Shown here: positions 12,714-19,124 of the stretch, piece after piece
Numbering within the stretch: position 1 is the first letter of the stretch
Layout of the letters: each line of letters begins with the position of its first letter
Virus record (IMG/VR): IMGVR_UViG_3300037086_000360
Location: 186,001-250,000 of that record
DNA from: a virus
Length of the DNA stretch: 64,000 bases
Strand: one strand, 5' to 3'
Program-made: the position numbers and the translations under genes
The notes under the pieces: generated by a model
Seen by the model: the letters and a program-made list of their open reading frames with translations, nothing else
Told to the model about the DNA's origin: nothing
Databases searched by the model: none

Positions 12714-13097
12714 ATGCGTGATGAAAAACCGCATGGCGAATATGTCTCGATGAAGCTCAGAAAGGAGTATGAAACGGACTTTCAGTCCATGATCGATAAG
12801 TGGTATGAGGTCAATTTAAGCTCAAACCGCTTCCTTGTTTGTATTGAGGGATTTGAGTGGAATGATTGGCATAAAGACTATTTGCTTCATGGCCATATTA
12901 TCAACTACAATAACAATAAAGCAGCAATGGTAGTCAGTGATTTTGGTAGATACTACTCCGAAATTAGAGAATCGTTTCCACTATGGAAACGCAAAAAAGT
13001 AAAGGACAAGAAGCTTCTAAAAGCGATCAATGTCGCCTTTTATGCTCAAACAGCAAAAGCTCTCTTGGGTGAAAGACATGAGCGAGAAACCTATTAA
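12714..13097 (+). CDS. Hypothetical protein, 127 aa
   Basis: Not recognised. ATG 12714 fits the leaderless pattern; ATG 12750 is an alternative. Contains aromatic-rich strands (FLVCIEGFEWNDWHKDYLLHGHIINY) and a basic helical C-terminus. It overlaps the next gene by about 20 nt. Confidence 0.55.
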   Translation: MRDEKPHGEYVSMKLRKEYETDFQSMIDKWYEVNLSSNRFLVCIEGFEWNDWHKDYLLHGHIINYNNNKAAMVVSDFGRYYSEIRESFPLWKRKKVKDKKLLKAINVAFYAQTAKALLGERHERETY

Positions 13098-13767
13098 TCT
13101 TTTTGATGGAGCGTGGAAGAAGCGCCCAAATGGTTTCTTCGAACTTGATCATGATCGAGTAGAAGAAAATGAAAAAAAAGCTAAGGCTCAGAGAGGATCT
13201 CCTCTTCTCGAAAAAATATATGAGAGACATAAGAGTGAAATCTATCACGCCAAAAAGAACTTCAATTGGTTCAGAAAAATGAGAAGCAGGCTTGAGCGTC
13301 TCAATAATATGCACCCAAAACAAATCTATATTTGGGGCCACACTGATATTGAAGGAACTAAGGCTGAGGGTTGTAAATACGCTTGGGAAGACGTTGAAAT
13401 AGCTCTTCCAACTATTTTCAGACGTCTCCATATGAGATGGATCACAACCATTCTGGCTGAATCTTGTTTCAAATCTGATTTGGACGAAGCCATTCGTTTT
13501 GGAAGTGAGTGCCCAGTTCTTGAACCTGAATATCCTCAGGACAACTTTGACGTTATGTATGTCAAGGGAAAAGAAGAATTCAATGATGAGAATGACGTCA
13601 TCGAAGCTTTCAAGAAGTGGAGAGACTTCTTCCTTCCTAATCTCAAGAATGTTCCTATTGTTTGGAAGGAAATGAGTCCCAACTCGCTCACTTGGTCGAT
13701 CTTCAAGTCGAAGAGTTTTCCAAGAATACGAATGTTGCTTGCCAATCTAAAACGAAAAACTTCCTGA
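13078..13767 (+). CDS. Hypothetical protein, 229 aa
   Basis: Not recognised. Start at ATG 13078 (the frame is open from 13030, but that part overlaps the upstream gene). Helical, charged and rich in Trp and aromatics (NFNWFRKMRSRLERL; HPKQIYIWGHTDIEG). No catalytic motif stands out. It is followed by an 80-nt gap before the aminomutase. Confidence 0.55.
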   Translation: MSEKPINLFDGAWKKRPNGFFELDHDRVEENEKKAKAQRGSPLLEKIYERHKSEIYHAKKNFNWFRKMRSRLERLNNMHPKQIYIWGHTDIEGTKAEGCKYAWEDVEIALPTIFRRLHMRWITTILAESCFKSDLDEAIRFGSECPVLEPEYPQDNFDVMYVKGKEEFNDENDVIEAFKKWRDFFLPNLKNVPIVWKEMSPNSLTWSIFKSKSFPRIRMLLANLKRKTS

Positions 13768-13849
13768 AAAACAAAAATGAATTCGACACTCGTGCAAGAT
13801 ACTATCTATAAGACTATACACCACCCATGTGGGAGGAGAAAGCAACTAA

Positions 13850-14947
13850 ATGGATGAATCTGACAAACAAGACCAGGAGTTCCCTCCAGGTACAGTGCCA
13901 TCGGACCAGTGGAATGACTGGCGATGGCAAATGCGGAATCGAGTTAAAAACATTGAAGACATTAAGACATTGGGATTATGGAAAGATGACACATTGCCTA
14001 ATCCAAAGCGTCTTCCCTTCACGGTAACCCCTTATTATTTGAAAGTCGCTCTCAATTCGAAAGCTCTTCAAAAAACTTTCGTGCCGAACATGAGTGAAAA
14101 CATTGTGACATCTGACTGTACGGATGATCCTCTTGCAGAAGAACATGACTCTCCTGTCAAATGCATCGTACATCGATATCCAGACAGAGTTCTGTTCCTT
14201 GCAACAGATCTTTGTGCTACTTATTGTCGCTATTGTACAAGAAGCCGAGTGATAGAGCAAAATGGATTTACTAAGTCTGAGTGGGAAAAGGGATTCGAAT
14301 ACATCAGAGAACACGAAGAAGTTCGAGACGTTCTTATCTCTGGTGGAGACCCTCTCACATATGACGATGATAATCTTGAGTATTTGATTTCAAGCATTAG
14401 AGCAATTTCTCATGTCGAAATCATAAGAATTGGTACCAAAGTTCCAGTCGTTCTTCCCCAAAGAATAACCCCAGAACTGGTGGCAATGCTTAAGAAGTAT
14501 CATCCGTTATTCATGAGCATTCATTTCACCCATCCCGACGAACTCACAGAGGAATGTAAGACTGCATGCTTAATGCTTGCTGATGCAGGAATCCCTCTCG
14601 GAAGTCAAACAGTTTTGTTGAATGATGTGAATGATAATCTCTATATTCTGAAAGCTCTGTTCCAGGGTCTGTTAAAGATTAGAGTTCGCCCCTATTATCT
14701 CTATCAGTGTGATGTTGTTCAAGGAGCTGCCCATTTTAGAACTCCTTTGGACGTGGGCATCAGGATGATTGAGGGATTAAGAGGATGGACTTCTGGATAT
14801 GCTGTTCCACAATTTGTAATTGACTTACCGAATGGTGGTGGAAAAACACCGGTCATTCCAAATTATGTGGTTGGAACTGAAGGAAAGAACATTGTCTTCA
14901 GAAATTATGAGGGCCAATCCTATCTCTTTCCCGATATAGCATCATGA
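13850..14947 (+). CDS. kamA: Lysine 2,3-aminomutase-like radical SAM/PLP enzyme
   Basis: Catalyses migration of an amino group (L-lysine to beta-lysine in characterised KamA) using a 4Fe-4S cluster, SAM and PLP. 365 residues versus about 415 for KamA, so the C-terminal end is short. Visible: N-terminal DWRWQMRNRV, TPYYLKV, DPLAEE, HRYPDRVLF, the cluster motif CATYCRYC (about 122-129), ISGGDPL, RIGTKVPVVLPQRIT, HFTHP, RPYYLYQCD, HFRT and the PLP-lysine region NGGGKTPVIPNYV. These favour KamA over EpmB, which lacks the WxW and HRYPDR blocks. SD GGGAGGAGAAAG. Beta-lysine might serve as an osmolyte or in EF-P modification; glutamate 2,3-aminomutase activity is an alternative. Confidence 0.85.
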   Translation: MDESDKQDQEFPPGTVPSDQWNDWRWQMRNRVKNIEDIKTLGLWKDDTLPNPKRLPFTVTPYYLKVALNSKALQKTFVPNMSENIVTSDCTDDPLAEEHDSPVKCIVHRYPDRVLFLATDLCATYCRYCTRSRVIEQNGFTKSEWEKGFEYIREHEEVRDVLISGGDPLTYDDDNLEYLISSIRAISHVEIIRIGTKVPVVLPQRITPELVAMLKKYHPLFMSIHFTHPDELTEECKTACLMLADAGIPLGSQTVLLNDVNDNLYILKALFQGLLKIRVRPYYLYQCDVVQGAAHFRTPLDVGIRMIEGLRGWTSGYAVPQFVIDLPNGGGKTPVIPNYVVGTEGKNIVFRNYEGQSYLFPDIAS

Positions 14948-14966
14948 AATATGGTGGTAGTATAAC

Positions 14967-15004
14967 GGAACATGTCATAGCATAGTGGAACATGCCGTAG
15001 CATA
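14967..15004 (+). repeat. Tandem direct repeat with two ATG-NNN-TAG minigenes
   Basis: GGAACATGTCATAGCATA (14967-14984) and GGAACATGCCGTAGCATA (14987-15004) differ by two bases. Each contains ATG, one codon, then TAG (ATG-TCA-TAG at 14972, ATG-CCG-TAG at 14992). The second copy supplies the GCATAAT element of the next gene. The 9-mer ATGTCATAG is the same as in the leader at 6043. Confidence 0.6.
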
Positions 15005-15006
15005 AT
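15000..15006 (+). promoter_or_regulatory. GCATANT element for gene 15016
   Basis: GCATAAT, 9 nt before AUG 15016; no SD present. Confidence 0.5.
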
Positions 15007-15015
15007 TTATTCATA

Positions 15016-15174
15016 ATGATTTACACCTATGAACTCTATTGTAAAAGATGTGATAGGATAGTTATCCTTGAGACTGATGTACGGGTAGGAAAAAAACCAA
15101 ATTGTCCGAGTTGCAATCATAAGTTGCACGAGAAGAAAGATAATTTGGTTGCCTCTACAGGAGAAAACGAATGA
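15016..15174 (+). CDS. FmdB-like zinc-ribbon protein, 52 aa
   Basis: MIYTYELYCKRCDRIV followed by CPSCNHKL: two CxxC knuckles in the layout of FmdB/small zinc-ribbon regulators, which typically begin MPxYEYxCxxC. No SD, so probably leaderless. Its stop overlaps the next ATG (ATGA), coupling it to the outer-membrane-type gene. Confidence 0.65.
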   Translation: MIYTYELYCKRCDRIVILETDVRVGKKPNCPSCNHKLHEKKDNLVASTGENE

Positions 15175-15707
15175 AAAAATTCATTGTTATATTGTTGGCT
15201 CTTTTGTTTATTGCGCCATTTGCAATGGCTGATTTTAAGATTGGAATTTCGGGAAATTTTGAATTTACGACAAATTCCCAATTGCAGTCATTGCAGTCGG
15301 GAGATCTCACCAAACTCATCAGACCTGGAATATATTTGGAACTATATGACCCAATGGGTTTTGGAATCGATTTAACGGCAGTTACCACACTCCCAGATTC
15401 AAGCAACAACATTGTATGGTTTGCCACTATTGATCCAACATTCCATTTTCTGAATCTCAAGATCATTGATTTATCAATTTTTGCAGGACTTGGAGTAACT
15501 GGAGAAAATGCCACGGACTTTAGTAAGATAAATGCAGCAGCGTGGTTTTTTCAAATTGGTGGTGGTCCCTCGCTTCTGTTAGGACCACTATTTGTTCAAG
15601 CAAGAGCAGCAGTTAGATTTCAAATTGGAAATGGACAATTGGGATCTATAGCACCACTAAGTTTCGATGATATTGAATTAGCGCTTATAGCGGGCCTCAA
15701 ACTGTAA
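15171..15707 (+). CDS. Secreted beta-barrel-like outer membrane protein
   Basis: 178 residues with a clear signal peptide (MKKFIVILLALLFIAPFAMA, cleavage after AMA). The mature part alternates hydrophobic strands with Gly-rich turns (GISGNFEFTT, GIYLELYDPMGFGIDLTAV, AGLGVTG, FVQARAAVRFQI) and ends AGLKL, as small 8-strand barrels do. Inferred to insert in the host outer membrane, perhaps for superinfection exclusion. A terminator follows. Confidence 0.65.
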   Translation: MKKFIVILLALLFIAPFAMADFKIGISGNFEFTTNSQLQSLQSGDLTKLIRPGIYLELYDPMGFGIDLTAVTTLPDSSNNIVWFATIDPTFHFLNLKIIDLSIFAGLGVTGENATDFSKINAAAWFFQIGGGPSLLLGPLFVQARAAVRFQIGNGQLGSIAPLSFDDIELALIAGLKL

Positions 15708-15713
15708 AGAACA

Positions 15714-15735
15714 GGGGGCTTACGCCCCCTTTTTT
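15714..15735 (+). terminator. Rho-independent terminator
   Basis: GGGGGC-TTAC-GCCCCC followed by six T, right after the outer-membrane-type gene. Confidence 0.92.
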
Positions 15736-15750
15736 ATTACTGGAGCCACT

Positions 15751-16017
15751 ATGAAAAAAGTAATTATTAACTTTAGAAAGAAGAAAATTGATATTTCGTT
15801 TGGTAGATGGGATCCAAAATTGAACTACTATGATCTCAAACGTACTGATGGTGATAATGAATATGAGGTCAAACCACCTCGACATTGTTTCTTCTACCAC
15901 AAGTATGAATGGGGTGAAAAGGAAGTGTATATTGAATTTTTAAGATTTCACTTATCAATTAGCATACTTGATAACGATAGTGCCAAGTCTCAAATAGGCA
16001 GGAAAAAGGATTCTTAA
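15751..16017 (+). CDS. Hypothetical protein, 88 aa
   Basis: Not recognised. Basic N-terminus (MKKVIINFRKKK), beta-rich with many Tyr/Trp. SD is weak (CTGGAGCC). Stands alone between a terminator and tRNA-Ser. Confidence 0.5.
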   Translation: MKKVIINFRKKKIDISFGRWDPKLNYYDLKRTDGDNEYEVKPPRHCFFYHKYEWGEKEVYIEFLRFHLSISILDNDSAKSQIGRKKDS

Positions 16018-16033
16018 AAAAATCCAAATTTAT

Positions 16034-16120
16034 GGAGTCCGGGCAGGCCGGTAATGCAGCAGATTGCTAATCTGTACAACCCTTCATCGGGTTGACCGAG
16101 TTCGATTCTCGGGGGCTCCG
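16034..16120 (+). tRNA. tRNA-Ser(GCU)
   Basis: Class II tRNA: acceptor GGAGTCC/GGGCTCC, anticodon stem GCAGA/TCTGT with loop TTGCTAA (anticodon GCT, normal U33), long variable arm ACAACCC-TTCATC-GGGTTGA, T-arm CCGAG-TTCGATT-CTCGG. CCA is not encoded. It precedes an HNH nuclease gene by about 45 nt. Confidence 0.92.
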
Positions 16121-16164
16121 CTCAATTGGAAGGATTGTGGAGACCTTCCGGAAAGGATTTTATC

Positions 16165-16809
16165 ATGGAGGACGTGCTCTCTCTCAATGTTCTTGTCTTG
16201 AACAGGTCTTACAAGCCTATCAAGATCATCTCAGCCAAGAAGGCTCTTATTCTGCTCTACAAAACAGTGGCAGAAGTTATTCAGGTCGAGGATGGTAATT
16301 ATTCCAACTACGACTTTAATAGCTGGGCTGAGGTGTCTGCTTATAGGAGAGCATATGAAGACAATCCAGAGATGGACTGGATTTTCACGCCGCAGCTGAC
16401 GATCAATGTTCCTCGCGTCATCAGAGTTTTGACGTTCGACAAGTTTGTCAAGTACAACGTCAAGTTGAACCGCAGAAACATCTATGCTCGTGATGGAGAC
16501 ACTTGTCAGTACTGTGGTAAGAAGCACCAGAAGAAGCACTTGAACATCGACCACGTTGTGCCAAAGGTGGCGGGTGGTAAGACGATTTGGGAAAACCTCG
16601 TTGTCTCTTGTTTCAAGTGCAACACCAAAAAGGGTGGTAGGACTCCTAAGGAAGCGGGCATGACCTTGCTCAAGTCACCTAAGAAGCCAGACTTCACTCC
16701 ATCCCTCAGGATCCACATCGGAAACAAGAAATATGAAAGTTGGCGTCAGTTTGTAAACGATGCATATTGGTTGGTCTCTATCGAGGATGAGAAGATTGAA
16801 GAGGAATAA
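16165..16809 (+). CDS. HNH endonuclease
   Basis: 214 residues from ATG 16165 (SD GGAAAGGA). The opening LNVLVLNRSYKPIKI is the signature start of a widespread HNH family. A zinc-supported HNH core follows: CQYCGKKHQKKHLNIDHVVPKVAGG, then WENLVVSCFKCNTKKG. The family cuts DNA; free-standing phage copies may act as homing or packaging-associated nucleases. Adjacent to tRNA-Ser, a common insertion site. Overlaps the next gene by TAATG. Confidence 0.88.
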   Translation: MEDVLSLNVLVLNRSYKPIKIISAKKALILLYKTVAEVIQVEDGNYSNYDFNSWAEVSAYRRAYEDNPEMDWIFTPQLTINVPRVIRVLTFDKFVKYNVKLNRRNIYARDGDTCQYCGKKHQKKHLNIDHVVPKVAGGKTIWENLVVSCFKCNTKKGGRTPKEAGMTLLKSPKKPDFTPSLRIHIGNKKYESWRQFVNDAYWLVSIEDEKIEEE

Positions 16810-17228
16810 TGCGACGATGGCTTACAGCATGGACACCTGAGTTAGCAAGAAAAGAAATGATAGCCAGGGAGCTTAGAAGAACTAGGCCCCTGGTTTCTTT
16901 TCCGCTTCTCAAAAAAGTGTACGACAAATTTGGAATCTTTTGGGTGACAATGCACCATGTTGAAGATATGGATGAACATCTCTGGAGTAAAATGCATGAT
17001 CTAAATAGACATGGACTCTTAGAGCTTTCTGAGTGGAAAAAAGAAATCAATCCAACTCCCTCAAGAGGTCAAAAACTTGCAAACTATTGGAGAGTAACTC
17101 CACTTGGTTTGATAGCCCTTACAAAATTTTATAGTGTCAAAGATGAAGACGTACACAAAGTTAGCAAATATTTGTTGGACCCAGAAGGAGATAAGAATGA
17201 GGCGACTGTCTTGGCAAAACGATATTGA
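16809..17228 (+). CDS. Hypothetical protein with winged-helix-like pattern
   Basis: 139 residues. Helix-turn segments (LLKKVYDKFGIFWVTMHHVEDM, HDLNRHGLLELSEW) followed by a strand pair (NYWRVTPLGLIALTKF) resemble a winged helix, where the Y-WRVTPLG element is the typical end of such domains. Start in TAATG overlap with the HNH gene. A DNA-binding role is inferred; the end overlaps the ClpP start by 32 nt. Confidence 0.5.
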   Translation: MRRWLTAWTPELARKEMIARELRRTRPLVSFPLLKKVYDKFGIFWVTMHHVEDMDEHLWSKMHDLNRHGLLELSEWKKEINPTPSRGQKLANYWRVTPLGLIALTKFYSVKDEDVHKVSKYLLDPEGDKNEATVLAKRY

Positions 17229-17808
17229 ACCCGAGATTCCAGACAGAAAATTACCGATAAACAACAATAAAAAAGATGATGATCAACAATTGGTCGAACA
17301 CATTGATGGTCACATTTACTTTTATTCAGATGTGACTTCCCTATCAGTAATTAAACTCAACAAAGTAATAAGAGAAATCACAAACAATATGCTTCCATAT
17401 AAAGAAGATGGATTGGTGTTGAAGCTTCATATCAACAGTGATGGTGGAGTTCTTCTTGATGGACTTGCCGCTCTCGATTCAATTATTTCTAATGCACTTC
17501 CCATCCATACCTATGTAGAAGGTGGAGCTGCCTCAGCCGCCACTCTTATTTCAGTCGCAGGTAAAAAAAGATTCATGCACAGACACTCTTTCATGCTTAT
17601 CCACCAAATGTCAAGCAGACTGTGGGGCAAGTATGAGGAGATAAAAGACGACAAAGAAAACTGTGATCGATTCATGAAAATGATCAAGGATATTTACAAG
17701 GAATATACAAAAGTTCCTATGAAAAAGATAGATGAAATTCTCAAACATGATTTGTGGTTTGACGCAGATCAATGTCTTGAATATGGGATGATAGATGAGA
17801 TAGTCTAG
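17197..17808 (+). CDS. clpP: ClpP-like serine protease
   Basis: 203 residues. The start at 17197 is chosen for its SD (GAAGGAG, 6 nt away). Landmarks: LKLHINSDGGVLLDGLAALDSI (substrate-binding strand), the nucleophile loop EGGAASAATLIS with Ser near residue 113, catalytic His in MLIHQM (near 136), and DLWFDADQCLEYGMIDEIV carrying the family's C-terminal Asp region. Works with an unfoldase such as ClpX or ClpA in the host, or may act as a phage prohead-type protease. The phage tmRNA tag ends in LAA, a classical ClpXP/ClpAP signal. Confidence 0.88.
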   Translation: MRRLSWQNDIEPEIPDRKLPINNNKKDDDQQLVEHIDGHIYFYSDVTSLSVIKLNKVIREITNNMLPYKEDGLVLKLHINSDGGVLLDGLAALDSIISNALPIHTYVEGGAASAATLISVAGKKRFMHRHSFMLIHQMSSRLWGKYEEIKDDKENCDRFMKMIKDIYKEYTKVPMKKIDEILKHDLWFDADQCLEYGMIDEIV

Positions 17809-17845
17809 AGATTTTATGCGACAGACGGATAAGATAACTAACTCA

Positions 17846-17861
17846 GGCTTCACGTGAAGCC
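17846..17861 (+). promoter_or_regulatory. Perfect 16-bp palindrome before the pilus operon
   Basis: GGCTTCACGTGAAGCC, two uninterrupted 8-nt arms, centred 17 nt upstream of the GCATATT element at 17870. Without a loop it is better suited to binding a dimeric regulator than to termination, though it could also end the clpP transcript. Confidence 0.5.
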
Positions 17862-17869
17862 AAAATTAA

Positions 17870-17876
17870 GCATATT
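17870..17876 (+). promoter_or_regulatory. GCATANT element of the pilus operon
   Basis: AAGCATATTTC, followed after about 15 nt by SD AGGAGG and AUG 17902. Confidence 0.55.
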
Positions 17877-17901
17877 TCTATTTACCTTATAGGAGGAATG
17901 A

Positions 17902-18390
17902 ATGAAACGTCTATTTCTTATCTTGGCCCTTGCCTTGATTGGCACATTGGCTTTCGCTGCAACAACGGGAACTATTACTCTCAATGGAATAGTTGCAGCC
18001 AGCACAAACATTACAGTTACACCACAGGCTGGGTTCAATACTCTTGATCTCACCACAACTGCAACTAATGTCTTGGTGGCAATAATCAATGAACAGACCA
18101 ACGACCATAGTGGATATACGGTTACAGTTGCCTCGGCCAACTTGGCAGGAGCCGGAACTGCGCCTTTCTTAAAAGATGTTGCTAGTGGAAATACTTGGCT
18201 TTATACACTTCAATATAATGCAGTCGCCGTAGTGTTTGCAAGTGGAGTATCAACAATATCAAATACTGTCGCAATGACTGTACCAGCGGGAGTTAATAAG
18301 AACCTCAACATATCATATGTTGGAACCAATACCCTTGCTGCGAGCAACGCTTACGCCGATACTCTTACGTTTACAATTGCAGGAAAATAA
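17902..18390 (+). CDS. Putative major pilin of a sigma/archaic chaperone-usher pilus
   Basis: 162 residues: signal peptide MKRLFLILALALIGTLAFA, then an Ig-like, all-beta, Thr/Asn/Ala-rich domain (GTITLNGIVAASTNITVTP ... SGYTVTVASANLAG) ending DTLTFTIAGK. First gene of four overlapping genes with chaperone and usher, which defines it as the subunit. No cysteine pair. Subunits of this kind receive a donor strand from the chaperone and then polymerise through the usher. Strong SD AGGAGG suggests high expression, as expected for a major subunit. Confidence 0.75.
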   Translation: MKRLFLILALALIGTLAFAATTGTITLNGIVAASTNITVTPQAGFNTLDLTTTATNVLVAIINEQTNDHSGYTVTVASANLAGAGTAPFLKDVASGNTWLYTLQYNAVAVVFASGVSTISNTVAMTVPAGVNKNLNISYVGTNTLAASNAYADTLTFTIAGK

Positions 18391-19124
18391 TGAAACTCAA
18401 TAGAAATAGCCAGGCTGGTTTGACTAGTCTGGCATTTTTGTTCTTCTTTTTGGTGAGTGTTGGTGTAGCCTCTGCCTTCAGTTTTTCACCAATCAGTTTA
18501 AGTTTCTCTCCATCTGGTGAAAACACAATCCAAAGTTTCAAGCTTACCAATACCTCAGATGTCACAGTAGCAATCAAAGTTACCATGGTATCTCGTGAAA
18601 TGGCTGTCGATGGAACTGAGACTTTGAAACCAACCGATTTATTTGCCATCTATCCATCAAGAATTATTCTCGACGCAAGCTCGGTCCAAATTGTAAAGGT
18701 TCAGTGGAAGGGACCATTTGATGTTTCAATGGAACAAAACTTCAGGATCATTGCTGAACAAGTTCCTGTTGATTTCAATGGCCCAAAGCCAGTAAATATT
18801 AGAATCCTTATCCGCTATATGGGAGCCATTTATATTACTCCCTCAAATGCCGTTCCAAACGTTGTCCTAGACTCAGTCAAACACGACACACAGAACCTTG
18901 CTATTACACTCTACAATAAAGGAAATGCCCATGTTCTTATGAGCAACTTGACACTTCAAGTCAAGACAAGTGAGTCCTTTAAAATTTATTCTCCCGAGGA
19001 ACTAAAGGGCTTCAATGGAGAGAATATGCTTGCAGGTTTGAAGAGAACCTTTGTTGTCCCTCTCCCTCCAGACATGAAGGGCGAAGATTTTAGTGTCACG
19101 TTTAAGTTTGATTCGATTCGTTAG
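18390..19124 (+). CDS. Periplasmic pilus chaperone (PapD-like, archaic type)
   Basis: 244 residues, start in TAATG overlap with the pilin. Signal sequence, then mature FSFSPISLSFSPSGENTIQSF, the typical first strand of COG3121 chaperones. Next are LTNTSDVTVAIKVTM, AIYPSRIILDASSVQIVKVQWKG (donor G1-type region) and FRIIAEQVPV, the conserved FRI/LxxxExP element. The second domain ends in a DFSVTFKFD strand. It would hold pilin subunits in the periplasm and hand them to the usher. Confidence 0.85.
   Translation: MKLNRNSQAGLTSLAFLFFFLVSVGVASAFSFSPISLSFSPSGENTIQSFKLTNTSDVTVAIKVTMVSREMAVDGTETLKPTDLFAIYPSRIILDASSVQIVKVQWKGPFDVSMEQNFRIIAEQVPVDFNGPKPVNIRILIRYMGAIYITPSNAVPNVVLDSVKHDTQNLAITLYNKGNAHVLMSNLTLQVKTSESFKIYSPEELKGFNGENMLAGLKRTFVVPLPPDMKGEDFSVTFKFDSIR

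Noticed and set aside
13850-14947. EpmB (EF-P beta-lysylation aminomutase)
   Set aside because: The N-terminal WxW block and HRYPDR motif fit KamA better than EpmB.
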